Of a DNA stretch of 64,000 bases, positions 36,310-47,718 are shown piece after piece; positions within the stretch are counted from its first letter, which is position 1; each line of letters begins with the position of its first letter. The position numbers and the translations under genes were made by a program. Source of the stretch: Psococerastis gibbosa (lineage: Eukaryota > Arthropoda > Insecta > Psocodea > Psocidae). Where the stretch lies: the NCBI GenBank assembly GCA_963971405.1, contig OZ020484.1, positions 28,480,770 through 28,544,769 on the forward strand, in the 5' to 3' direction. The notes under the pieces are model-generated. The model saw only the letters and a program-made list of their open reading frames with translations, was not told the origin of the DNA and did not search any database.

Positions 36310-36500
36310 AGTAGTGGTACAGACTCCGACTTTCACCCGAAAGGTTGTTGGTTCGAGCCAAATACACTTGCTACATTTTCTGGCCATGCTTCGGAGGGCA
36401 TGTAAAGCAGGCGGTCCCTGGTGGACCTAGTTGAGTGTAAGAGAGGGCTTTATAGCTCTAACTCCGCTAGGTTGGCTTAGTAATAGAATGAAAAGTCAAT
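36310..36500 (+). mobile_element. tRNA-derived SINE, copy 3
   Basis: B box GGTTCGAGCCA at 36350-36360, then the same body as copies 1 and 2. The ATTT tail is nearly absent because the family G element starts at once after it. Confidence 0.78.
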
Positions 36501-36503
36501 ATT

Positions 36504-36734
36504 TGAGGAGGCTGTTTACAAACATGGCCAACTCCAAGTTGTAGAATTTTCCAGGAGTGGATTTTCTGTTGAAAATTGCATTAAGTTTATAGCTAACCCT
36601 AGACTTCTCAGCGCTTCTGTGCGCAATCTGGCTGCATTTGTCACTTTATTTTGCATTAAAATTTTCTGCAAGGTCGGATCGAAACCCCATTTTGTAAAAA
36701 AATGGAGTTGGCCACGTTTGTAACCAAGCTCCTC
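36504..36734. mobile_element. Family G MITE
   Basis: Left GAGGAGGCTGTTTACAAACA and TGGCCAACTCCA, right TGGAGTTGGCCACGTTTGTA and ACCAAGCTCCTC: inverted termini of about 32 bp with three mismatches. It directly abuts the SINE at 36310-36500. It is a single copy in the window. Confidence 0.8.
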
Positions 36735-37982
36735 ATTTATTTATTTAAAAATCGAATAAACTCGGTATGCCGCATATGAAAGCTTCCGAATAAACAAAGT
36801 GTTCCAAATGTCATCATATCTTGGTACGGTAGTAAGTACCATTTTTGGGATTGGACCCGCCTATCACAGGTAATTTTTCTTTAGGAAAGTTGGCCATTGA
36901 TTTGTATAAAGGTATGTTGCCGTATACCAACGGTGTGTTCGAAGTAAGTAGGTTAATGTTGATGGCAGACTAACTGCCAAAGTCCCAATCACGATACCTA
37001 TGAGTAACGATAATAAAATAGAATGAGTGCGCCAAATCATAACCTAAGTATTACCGATTGCGGTGAAACATAGGGGGAAATCTGACTACCTCGCAATGGG
37101 TTACACAGCAAAGATAACCCTGAAAATTGCTGGAACCCAAGATTAAAAATAAAAAAAAGTAGCAAATGGAAAACAAATTAACAATTCAATAGGCGTGTTT
37201 CTGAGAAATTTTACTCGCATAGCTTGCTTTTGACTGTATTAGCCTTATGACGAGTTCCACCCGCTTACACGAGGAAACTACCGCAGAATCGTTGAGTGAC
37301 TGCGCTCCGAATGCCTATCCAGCCCCTCTGGCTATAAGTAACGGACATGCTTTGTGACGTCATCACCCAATCTTGCCACTCATTGGTTATCGCCATTTGG
37401 TATTTGACACTTAGCCTACCGATCACTTTATCCTACGCACTTCGAACGCCAACTTAGTTACAGTAACAACACAAAATGACTTAATAAAGCATTTCAAACA
37501 CCTAAATTTACTGTATATTAGTCACATAGCATAGAAAAATAATCCCGTAACTTTTTGACAGGTGTAGCCCAGAATCAAAAACAAACAATTTACAGGCTCA
37601 TAAGGACCTAATGAAAGTTTAGCAACGAACTAATATTTACACATTTTTAAATTTATGTAGGCTATACTAGAAAGGCAATTGTATTTGTTTCTACTAAGAC
37701 AAAAATCGAAATTTCTGTTTTACTGTTAAGGAGGTTCCCACAATGAAGCAAATCATTTCAGCCACAATTATTACGCATTAACACTTGCCCAGAATAGAGT
37801 CAAATAACGAAAACACCTCTTAAAGTCTCTAATCTTTGGCTTTAACAATTAATTGTAGAGAACCAAGTTACATTTAAATAAAAAAATTGCATTATTGCTT
37901 CGTTTTCATTAAATTAAATTTGCCTCCTAACCCTGAAATCACCTTCTCATAAGTCCATGGCAGGTACTGGCAGTAGCTTAAG

Positions 37983-40900
37983 TTACCGATGTTGGTAATA
38001 GTTCCTGAAATAAAAAAACATACAGTAATTTAGTAAATTGCCACTTTTATAGTTGAAAATACAGTATGTTTGAATCCTGGCCCCACCTGATGACACGTTT
38101 CCTATGACCAGTCGGTTAAAAAACGTACAAGATGGCCCCAGAATTTAAAAACAATTTTGGCCCGCTTAAATGTCCCATCTCTCCTATATAGAACTCTAGT
38201 GGGAACCCGCCCTAAAGCGTACGGAAACAACAACTAACCTCGATCGGTCATCGCGCTGTCGATGGTCTCTGTCCCGGTCTCTACGGCTGTCATTGTGCCG
38301 GCCCCTGTGATCGCGGTCCCTCTCGCGATGCTTGTCCCGTCCAGGACTTCGATCTCGACGGTTGTCACGCACCGGACTACGGTCTCTATACTTATCACGT
38401 TCGCCTCCGCCTACCCCGCGGTCATTCCATCTGTCATTGCCGCGACTACTGCTGGAACTGAAGAGATACCAAAGAGATCAATATAAGGCCCGGTACATAC
38501 GGACGATTTCGCATGCGTGAGTTGCTGACTGTTTTTTTTTTCATTATAGCCAATGGGCTTGACAAATGGGTTGGTGCAAACCCACAGTGTCTACTGCGGA
38601 ACATTTCTATGATCTGGCGTGTCTTCTCCGGGCACTTCGTGCGGTCGGCTTCATGTCAGTTTCAGAAATTGTCAAGAAACCTTCTGAAGTTGACTCTGGG
38701 GTTTTCGAACCACCCATTGGCTACATCCGTGTGCACCGGGCCTTAGACAAAGTATACAGGAGCAGTCACTGGCCAAAAAGTGTGGGACATGAACCCACAA
38801 TCAGTTCCATTTTAATTCTATTTAATTTCACTGTACACCTTTATTTTCAAACATTATTTACCCTAATGTAAGAACGAACGCCTTGTCTTATAGCATATCT
38901 ATTGGAAAGGTTTGAAATGTTTATGTTGAAGTATACGTTTTTAATCTAAATTTTGTATTACACTTTCCATTTTTTCCTAGACCCATATTATTATTATTAT
39001 TGGATCTAATATTGGAAGAATATTTGAGTGTGTAATGGCTTTGCTTTCCAATTTATACGTAGTATAAGGAAAGCTTTGTGATGGTCCAAATTTTCGATTC
39101 CGAGATTTCAACGGATTTACACGTTTTGGGGACCAGGAACCACAAAGAGTGTTTTTTCCGAAAAGTCTGTCTGTTCGTCGATTTGTGGGCAAACTAGTCG
39201 GTGGACTTTGATTAAATTATGCATGAAAGTTTACAAAAATCATATCTCGGGACAATTTTTTCCATATTTTCATTTTTTTTTTTTTTTTTGGGGGGGGGGT
39301 GACAATTACTGAGAAAAGTTAGGCCCGGTACACGGACGATACAGTTGCCAGTGAGCCGCTGAGAAAATTTTCATATGAACAAAACCTGGCAAAAGCAGAC
39401 TTCTGCTGCAGTAGACTGCGGTTTCGCACCATTTCCCATTTGCTTCCATGACTAATTTCTGGCGCGTGTACCTGACCTCAGTGAGAACGGGGCAGTGAGA
39501 TACTACTCAACTCACTCAAACGTCATTATTATGTTCTTCTATACCTACTTATCACTCGTGGCACAAAGCAAGGTACGACAAGAATGTATATAAAAATTAT
39601 ACGAGAGAAGTGGGAACCCCTGATAAGGTACATGTTGCAATTCCGTTCTCACCCAATTACTTCTGTTTATTTAATCCCCACAGACTCTATGTGGCAGCTG
39701 AGATATCTCTTCTAATCTATGATAATATTTATTTTCCTTACTTTACATGCCTTTTGCCATAATCTACTTCCTTCCTTGGGTATTTATCATCAACTGGTCT
39801 TTGCTGAACAGCTGGCAGACGAATCTGCGGAGGGAACATCTCGTTCAGTCGCTTTTCGTTCTTTTGCTGCAACAAAAGGTTACGTTGTAAATTCATGTAC
39901 AATTTAAAAAATATACTACATAATCGGCAATAAGCCTAAAAAGTAAATACTGACTCCTAACTGACAAATAAAAAAATTAAAGAAGTTGAAAGAGAGTTTT
40001 GAGTTCAAAGAACAAATGATACTTCATTGCCAAAAGCGGTAGCATGCAAGCTAAGGGCTTCTTGTCGAGACTAGATTCCTATATAGGAGAGACGGGACAT
40101 TCAAACGCACCGGAAATATTTCTTCAGGATTCAAAAAATAATCCTAGCGAGCTCAAATGTCTGATCTCCCCTGTGTAGAACTCGAGTCGAGACTTTATTT
40201 GAAAGCAACCCATCGACCGTTCAGCCTTGAACCAAGTAAGTACCTGAATTGGGACGGGAATACGGGGAAACAGCGTTGAGAACCACTCCAGCTTGGTCAG
40301 GAAAGCTCTCAGCATATCACCAATTGTCATAAGTTGACCGCTACCAGCTTTAACGTCTATTTCCTGCAAGAACAAAAATCACAAAATCAATATAAAAATA
40401 ACCCGAAAGTTACTAATTTTGGATTTAATATAAACTCCACTAAAATTGTACAAAACTAAAATCTGTCGCAAAGTACCGAAATAACGATACAGGTAAAAAT
40501 TATTTTCATTGTGCAGTAAATTGACTAAAACAAACTGGAACAAAACGTAGTTTTGGGAGTTACGGCTGGTTGCAAACATTCCTTACGCATATGCCTACAT
40601 TCTCATCATAGTAGAAATTTACCTATGGCACTAAGTTGTGTAAGATTTTGATTATAAAGGCCCAAAATTCACCCAAATTGAAAATAAGGATAATTTCCTT
40701 TCATTCATTGCACGAGTAATGTGCTACTATACAGAACATTCAATAGTCTATGATTGCATAATTATGAATTAAAATAATTGCAGTTTTCACTAATTCTACG
40801 CTTTTTATTTTATCCGACTTCAAACGCTTCCACAGTGACAGCGCTTACATCAAGACTAAGAGCTAGACACTGCCAATGTGAAAACAGTCCAAGTCCTGAG

Positions 40901-43900
40901 ACTTCAAGAACATCTTAATTCTATTGGGAAATTCAGGCGGTTTATTTTGCCTACGTAATTAATAATAAACTGTTATACGCCTGTATGTAACATTTTGGAA
41001 ACAGTTAACTTCTTTCTTTCATAAGACAGATATTTATACACAAAACAGACGTGTCAGGGAGTATTATTAATAATAATAAAAAGATGGTGTGGAGACGGCA
41101 ATTACTTGCGAGTCAGGTATGGCCGTAAGCTGAGAGAGGCGAGAGAAGACGGCGGAGACGACTCCAAGCGCTTGGCCTCAACCCTGCTTCACTGCGAACC
41201 AACATATTCACATCAGTTCCAACAACTACAAAATAAAACAATAGTAAAAGTACAAGAGGATGGGGGTCAGTTATTTTTTTACAAAATCTTGTATATTTGA
41301 ACATTACGCCAAAACGCTAAATTTAGCAAACCCATGTAGGCTACAGTTTATAAGTAACAATAACTACAGTAATGGATGAAGTATTACCCACTTCATTTAT
41401 AAACAGTAATTAAAGAGAATGGACAATTCTCCCATTGAATTACCTGTTGTGATTGAGGTCAATTCCCAAATAAAGTGCCCATGATTAACTTATAGTGAAT
41501 CCTAGCTCTGATTGTCGACAAGGTTCTTTCCCACCATGAATCATTTTTTTCTCAACTTACAGCAACTTTAGTTGATAATCTACACAAAAATAATAGGCTA
41601 ATAGTCCAATAACAGCTATTAATTTTGAAGTCTACTTCATTATAGGCCTGCTTCAAATTATCAGCCGAGCCAACTGCTATTTCGTCGTAAAATGAACGAA
41701 ATAAAATAAAGTCATTACGATATGCCTCACTCCATAAATTAAGTTAATAAAGTTAATCATGGCCGTTATTTTTGGGAGTTGACCCCCAATCAGAGGAGGT
41801 CACACACAGGATAGCATTTGTTGAATCAATGATATTGAACCAATTTAACATTGTATGATTAAATAATAATGGCTTAAAACCACACATACACATAAAATTA
41901 TAAGTCGACTTGTTTTGGTGAAGCGCAAGCCAAAAAATGTCGTAGTCAGTTTAATTTTGTTATTTTCCCCTATTTCCGGCATTGCATTGATCGAATGGCG
42001 GGAGCTGGTGAACATCAGGATGATATGATGAGGGTGTAACCATACACCGATTTTTAAATCCACTCATAGTGGATAATTACTGCCGTTGGTGTTCGGGGCA
42101 ATTGATAATAATTAACAAAGACAAAGGTAGGCGTACGCGGAAGACCTCAAACAAGATTTTGTATTGTGTTTTGCATAATTGCTTTCCTATTTATACGCCG
42201 GTATAAGGATAGTTTTGTGATGGTCGAAATTATCGATTTCGATATTACAACGCACTTACACATTTTCACAGGGACCCAAAAAGTGGTTTTTACGACATTT
42301 CTGTCTGTCGGTCGGTAACTCGATTTGGGGCCAAACTACTCGATAGAGTCTGATCAATTTCCGCATGTATGTTATTAAAAATAATATCCATTGGTAATTT
42401 TTCCTTTTCTGGATAACTACATTTTGGTGGTTTGATACCTTGATAAATTCACGTACAGTATATTGTGGTACTTGTTAATGTTCACAAAACCCACTAGATC
42501 GCATTCCCCTTGAGTACTTGATTCAGGGCGTAAAAAAATAAAAAAGGCTCAATTTCCATGAAAAATGACTAAAATACAATTTTTCTGAATAACTATTCGA
42601 TCGATGCTTTTTAACTTCATGTATGTTTTAGGTGCTAAATAGAGTGTCAGAACAGAACCGAGTGCTTTCCAAAGCCAGGTTTCGGTTTAGAAGAAAAAAA
42701 TAATTTTTGAAGATATTAAAGGTAATCCGAGCCCCAATGCATTGCATACTATACCATTATTATTTTTCGATATTATATAATTGACAAAAAATAACAAAAA
42801 CTTAAAAGAGTTTTAGAAAAACTTGTTAGAACAACCCGAATTAGTAAAACCCAAATAATCTAAATAAACCCAAATAATCTAAATAAATATACTAACACAA
42901 GTGTGTTTCTTAGACAAAGTTAATTTCTTAACGATTATTTCGGTTTTACTAATTCGGGTTTTTATAACAAGTTTTTCTAAAACTCTTTTTTGTTATTGTT
43001 ATTTTTTTGTTATTTTTTGTTTATTAAAATGAAATACCACGAAGTCACGAGTAATGTAATTATTTATGTCACATAATTTGCCTGCCCATTGTATACTATG
43101 CAGTAGTCCCGTGGATCAACCAAGTGCATTGGGATAGAGAAAATTTATAGGCTGCCAATATTTAACCACGAGATAAATAAATTGATAAATAGGAAATCAT
43201 GTACGGGTTCACTCATGCCGGTTCTTTTTTAGGAAAGAATGAATTATTGTATTGTATAAGATATGAGACTTGGGACACAAGAGAACAACCCAGCAGGGAG
43301 AAGAATGGAGTAGAGAAGAGGAAAGATTTGCTGCTAACCAATCGATAGATTGCGACTAGAGTAGAACTAAAGACAATAGCAAATCACAATCAATTTCGTT
43401 AAAACTTTCACTTTTAGTTTAATGAAAGATTTATTGTATGAAATATCGTTAAAAGAACCATGTTTTAGTAATTTTTGTATGAATACAACGGATTTGCCCC
43501 ATCAAATTTATGTTGACTCCTCTCGTGTTGCATTGAGTACCTACAGAGTCCTCTTCTATGCCACATTAAGAAATTTTCCCCAAGAGAACTGAAAAACCAG
43601 GTTAGGTACCTACCAGTCTGAGACTCTTGGCGTGCAACCCACACACGCTCTGGCTTAAGGGGGCACAACATTGTAATTTACATTGCATGCATTTTGATAA
43701 ATACACTGATTATCTAACCATCCATCTAGTCTTAAGTAATGCCAGTAACGCGTATTCAAATATTACACTGCAATAGTTTGAATTACAGTATTGCAATGCT
43801 CTCAAATATTCATTATTTTACACTAAGCAAGCAACCTCCCAAAACTACACAAGTATTTATGGAGTGTATATTTTAAAGTCCATTCTATTAAAAGAAAAAG

Positions 43901-46900
43901 GACAGTGGAAGCTGAATGAAAGGCTATCTACATTGCAGCCATGCATGATTGGTGTTTCTCTATAGACATCTTAAGAGAGTAGAACAAACAAACTACACTA
44001 GTCAAATTAGGAAACGATTAACATACCTCTCCATCTTCCAAATATTCTTCATACCAGTCAAATAAATCAGCTGGTGGCTGTGTGTACCTGAAATTTAATT
44101 ATTTTTATGTCAACAATTTCCAAAATTACTCCAACAAACACAACTGCCCACTCAACTACTTTTAAGGGAATTCACTTCGGCAGAGAGCATAACCAGTCCT
44201 TCTATTTTTAAAAGCAAAAACATATTTTATAAAAGAGACTATTATTCGACCAATTAGACATTAACATTTTAATGTTTCCACCTATAATACAATGAAAATA
44301 AGTGTATAATATAGGAGCCCATCCCAAAATAACGGCAACTGAACTCTTCGGGCCCAACATAATGCACTGATTTAAAATACTTAGAACTGTTTTACGACAT
44401 AATAACAATACCGTATCTATTATTATTATTATAGTTTTAGTTCGATGGCGCAGGCCTTAGCAGCATAAACACGTACCCTGGAGTACTTAGCGTGATTTAG
44501 CAAAATCTTTATAAATAAAAGTAAAATATCAATTAATGAATTTATTTCCTTCAAAAGTCATACAAATAATAAAATAGGAACTTTGCGAAACGAGTCGATA
44601 TTAGAGAAAGCGAAGCATTCAAGGTGCTTATACCTCAGCTTTGAGAATGAGCAATATTCACAAAGTAAACAATGTAACGTAACACTCAACAAAGCATTTT
44701 AAATCAATATCGTACTTCATGAATGAATGAAAGTTTTATTACAATGCTAACAACGAGAAAAATAATTAAATATGTACATATTTTCGGACTATACTAACCT
44801 AATGTACATGAACCCCAAAGCCCGAATATACGGCGAATCCGCATGGTTTATAAGTCCATTGATTTGTTTCCGTGTTAAACGAAGAGTAAAGAGTTTATAG
44901 AGAAGGCAAAATGCAGTGGAAACTATACCACCAGCTCCGACACCACGTACCTGAAAGCAAAAAAACATGTATCAAACTTAAGCTCTACTTTTAAGATGTC
45001 TCAATTTGATATTAAAACACGACTCGTGACACAGGAAACTGCAAAAGAAAAATCTGGATCGTCTACTACTCTATGTGAACTGAAGGAGGAGACAGCAGAA
45101 CAGCGAACTTCTCTGCAAGTGTAGTGCTCTCTGGAGGGAGAGGCTCGAGTGCCAGGGCTGCCTTCATGGATCTCTAGCAAGTCAAGGCCATCGGCTTGGA
45201 GAACCTAGCGGTGTTCGTCAACAAAATTAAACTCACAGTCTTGTGAAATGTGAAGTGACTTATAACTGTTCAAAATGCAAAAGTCTACGTCAGCCTATTT
45301 AACAATAATAATAACCGCTCCATTAGTTCCATTAATCCATTACAATTGCATTAGCATTGATAGAGTGTAAAGGCATACTTACTCCGCCGCACATGCCAGT
45401 CTGACCGGCAGTTTTTCTACTTCCTTTCTCCCAAGGCTCCAAGTGACTAACTTTGTAATATATTTCATCAATAACCTCATGATAGGTCTTTAGTTCATAA
45501 AGGTTAACTGAAAGAGTAAAAACAATTTGTTAATTCAACCTATCCATTATTTTAGGTCAACACTCAACCGAGGACCACATAAAAAGAATATATAGCCATA
45601 TTATGTATCTTTTACGAATGCTCGCAAGGGCCCAAGTAGATTTAAATATTAGCATGCAGCCTTCGATGGCAGAGAGATAAGATACTGTTTATTTCAAAGG
45701 TATTCGAAGAATACATAGAAATCATTGCGTACAATATAAATAATACAAAATAATCACTATACAAAATAATGAGGCACTGTAACATCGTAGGCTATAAAGC
45801 CTCTGTCATAAAGTTAACAAATTCATTGACCGAATAAATGTAAATGTAATGAGGTAGCTTGTCTGTGCGAGTCTTTACATATCATGCGATCGGTGGCCTG
45901 TCGTAACTCAACACAGGTATTACTTGCAGAGGCGACTGACGAGGTTATTCGGATACATTCGTTGAATTGTTTGCATGCGAATAATCTTTTTTTTTAACTC
46001 ATACCTTTGAAGTAGTGAGATGATTGAATATTAGCCAAAACCAAAGGGTTGAGATTCATTGTTCTCTCATTGCCCCAGATCGGAAGGATATTCCCCTTCT
46101 TTCCCTGGCGGGGCTGGTCCGAATACTCTCCTTCGTCGTCTGAAAATCATTTAATACAATAATGATGGTAAATGCAAATTTAACACAACTTTACTACAAA
46201 AATTTTGGCGAGAGAAAGTAGCATTTTGGTCAGGTTATAGACTTGAGAGGGCGAGATTTGTTGTAACAACGTATCACGATGGGGTGGTACTATTAAGGGG
46301 TTGGACAGTAATTTCACAAGGGTTTACTAGTTATTTGCAGCAAATTGGTACTGTAATTGGTACTGGTAAATTGGCAATAGGTGGAGTTTAGGCAGTTTTT
46401 CTGAGTACGATTAATTAATACTTTTTATGTGATTTCAAATTATGATAAAGGTTTACTTCAACTACATATAATAATAAAAAATGAAATTTTATTATGTTTA
46501 TTTAGCTTGAAAGGAACCCATTTATGAAAGAAATCAAGGTCGAAAAAGCCCATTTTAAGTCAAATTTTAGCATTTTTTCTGGAAGGAACATAAATAATAG
46601 TACATTAATAAACATAATAAAACAATCTTTCTATAAGAGTGTACAGCCCGTAGCAAATTGGCAGCCCGAAACATAATAATTTTTATTTAACTAACTAAGC
46701 ATGTTATTAAAGATTTGGCTCATTGAAGTTGTAGAAGACTACTTCATGCATCATATAATAAGATATTTTTAATTTTCGAAATTATTGCTGTATGTAACTC
46801 AAAAACTATACTTTTCCGACTTTTAATTCTTTCGGAAATGGGTTTCGTTAAAGCTAAATCAACGATATAGAACCAAATTTTGTGATTTTATGAGGGGTAG

Positions 46901-47448
46901 CTAAACTGAACCTTTGCCATTTTTCTTTACGCATAATCGATTTTATAAAAAAACTATAATTTCGAAAACTAAAAATACCTTATTATATGATGCATGAAGT
47001 AGTCTTCTACAACTTAAATGACCCAAATCTTTAATAACTTGTTAGTTAATTAAATAAAAAATTAAAAGTATTAATTTTCGAGCTGTACACTATTAAAATA
47101 TGATTTTTCATCCAATTACATAATTGTGAACGGTTTAGGTTGATATGCAAGAGTGCCACCCTCACACGCTTTGACTTGAGCGGGCACAGCTTCTTAATTC
47201 ATATTGTAATATTTTTAAACCTATTTCTTTTGATAAAAACACGACTTTCACATTATCTCCTAAGTTTGTGCACAGCAGTGTAACTAAAGTAACCCTTTAC
47301 CAAATGTTCTGTATGGGGAAGAGCGAACAGATTATGAAACAACTGGAAAGTAGGTTGTAGACTTGAGCCTATATAACCAGGTCCTGCTGGGGCTACTACT
47401 AAGGGCTACTACCGATCAATGAGCAAAATCAAATACTATACCTTCCAT
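37983..47448 (-). CDS. PRPF38B: PRPF38B-like pre-mRNA splicing factor
   Basis: Nine exons in coding order: 47448-47442, 46139-46005, 45507-45383, 44950-44799, 44087-44027, 40363-40244, 39866-39742, 38457-38239, 38004-37983; 966 nt, 321 aa. The PRP38 domain (about 20-195) shows ERTMNLNPLVLANIQSS, YHEVIDEIYYKV, GQTGMCGGVRGVG, TAFCLLYKLFTLRLTRKQ, ALGFMYIRYTQPP and MLRAFLTKLEWFSTLFPRIP. Residues about 240-310 are an arginine/aspartate/serine-rich tail (many RDR, RDRSP). The protein is shorter than the vertebrate one (over 500 aa), mainly in this tail. The family is nuclear and associates with the spliceosome. Exon 1 holds only ATGGAAG; it is inferred because it joins GAA G|AC in frame and faces MED18. 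The final exon encodes only RNYYQHR (first codon shared). Confidence 0.9.
38070..38201. mobile_element. Family B MITE, truncated, PRPF38B intron 8
   Basis: Lacks the left terminus; keeps GGCCCCACCTG, TATGACCAGTCGG, GATGGCCCC and the right terminus AATGTCCCATCTCTCC with ATATAGAACTCTAG. It ends about 37 bp from exon 8. Confidence 0.65.
38487..38742. mobile_element. Family D MITE, copy 2 (best termini)
   Basis: Left GGCCCGGTACATACGGACGA, right CCGTGTGCACCGGGCC, flanked by TAA and TTA. The interior matches the family (ATGGGTTGGTGCAAACCCAC, TCTGAAGTTGACTCTGGGG). PRPF38B intron 7, starting about 30 bp upstream of exon 8. Confidence 0.75.
39042..39300 (+). mobile_element. Family A element, truncated copy 5
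   Basis: Has the left terminal hairpin, GTCTGTCTGTTCGTCG and the ACTCGG-like block, then breaks off at a T/G homopolymer. It is followed within about 20 bp by a family D copy. Confidence 0.75.
39322..39475. mobile_element. Family D MITE, copy 3
   Basis: Left GGCCCGGTACACGGACGA after TTA; an internal CTTCTGCTGCAGTAGACTGC; right GCGTGTACCTGA, diverged. Confidence 0.6.
40072..40192. mobile_element. Family B MITE, short, PRPF38B intron 6
   Basis: Left TCCTATATAGGAGAGACGGG and ACATTCAAACGC, right GCTCAAATGTCTGATCTCCC and CTGTGTAGAACTCGAG. The interior is deleted to about 50 bp. It lies about 50 bp past the exon 6 donor. Confidence 0.65.
42181..43232 (+). mobile_element. Family A element, copy 6, interrupted
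   Basis: Left GCTTTCCTATTTATACGCCG, a GTCTGTCGGTCGG microsatellite remnant, and right GATAAATAGGAAATCATGTA through CATGCCGGTTCTTTT. It is interrupted at about 42790-43000 by an unrelated inverted-repeat element. It lies in PRPF38B intron 5, the longest intron of that gene. Confidence 0.75.
42796..42992. mobile_element. Family J inverted-repeat element nested in family A
   Basis: The left arm AAGAGTTTTAGAAAAACTTG plus AACCCGAATTAGTAAAACC is matched by an inverted right arm GGTTTTACTAATTCGGGTTT plus CAAGTTTTTCTAAAACTCTT. Arms are about 52 bp with a loop of about 90 bp. A tandem CCCAAATAATCTAAATAAA occurs in the loop. Confidence 0.75.
43255..43375 (+). pseudogene. LINE ORF2 C-terminal remnant
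   Basis: Frames read CCAGCAGGGAGAAG..., then GEERFAAN-type codons ending NQSIDCD and a stop (CCAATCGATAGATTGCGAC). It matches 18930-19055. Confidence 0.5.
45850..46000. repeat. Repeat M, copy 2, touching PRPF38B exon 2 donor
   Basis: Homologous to 25180-25330. Its T-rich end lies directly beside the donor of PRPF38B exon 2 (46004), so the repeat forms the first 150 bases of intron 2. Confidence 0.5.
46640..47090. mobile_element. Family I long-hairpin element, PRPF38B intron 1
   Basis: Arms of about 140-150 bp: the left includes GTGTACAGCCCG, AAAGATTTGGCTCATT and GACTACTTCATGCATCATAT; the right includes ATATGATGCATGAAGTAGTC, ACCCAAATCTTT and GAGCTGTACAC. The loop is about 160 bp. A diverged half-copy occurs at about 33780-33870 (ATGAAGTAATCCTCTACGAA, CCAAATCTTTATAACTTG). 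It has no coding capacity. Confidence 0.75.
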
Positions 47449-47718
47449 TTCAAAAGTGAATTCGACACGTTTATTTATGAATAGATTACTTTGTAGAAAA
47501 ATATTTAATATAAAATTTAAAATTCGCACTTCGTTGTTTTGGCTTTGCAGTTTGCAAATTCAAGATGGCCGGCTGGAACGTCTCCCATGGTTACCAACTT
47601 CTTGAAATTGATTTGGCTTTGTTTAGTTGGTGACTTGGTGCACCTGCCACTTGCTAGTTGCTTGTGTACATAATAATAATACATATAATAATAGATTTTT
47701 ATTTTATTTGCAAAAAAA
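47449..47718. promoter_or_regulatory. Shared divergent promoter, PRPF38B and MED18
   Basis: 270 bp separate the two ATGs, which point away from each other. It includes CAAGATGGCCGGCTGG at about 47562 (an AAGATGGC core resembling a YY1 site) and an AT-rich ATAATAATA stretch before MED18. No TATA box is clear. A shared promoter is inferred from spacing. Confidence 0.6.

Larger units (their letters stand above)
35149..37982. other. Intergenic between convergent SDF4 and PRPF38B
   Basis: No gene is supported. It holds a family D MITE, a family B MITE, a SINE and the family G MITE (listed separately). About 36740-37980 is AT-rich with nothing I can name. 37300-37480 has somewhat higher GC, but no open frame of note. 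Confidence 0.5.

Noticed and set aside
45040-45230. GC-richer block in PRPF38B intron 3
   Set aside because: No frame or repeat partner was found; not enough to name.
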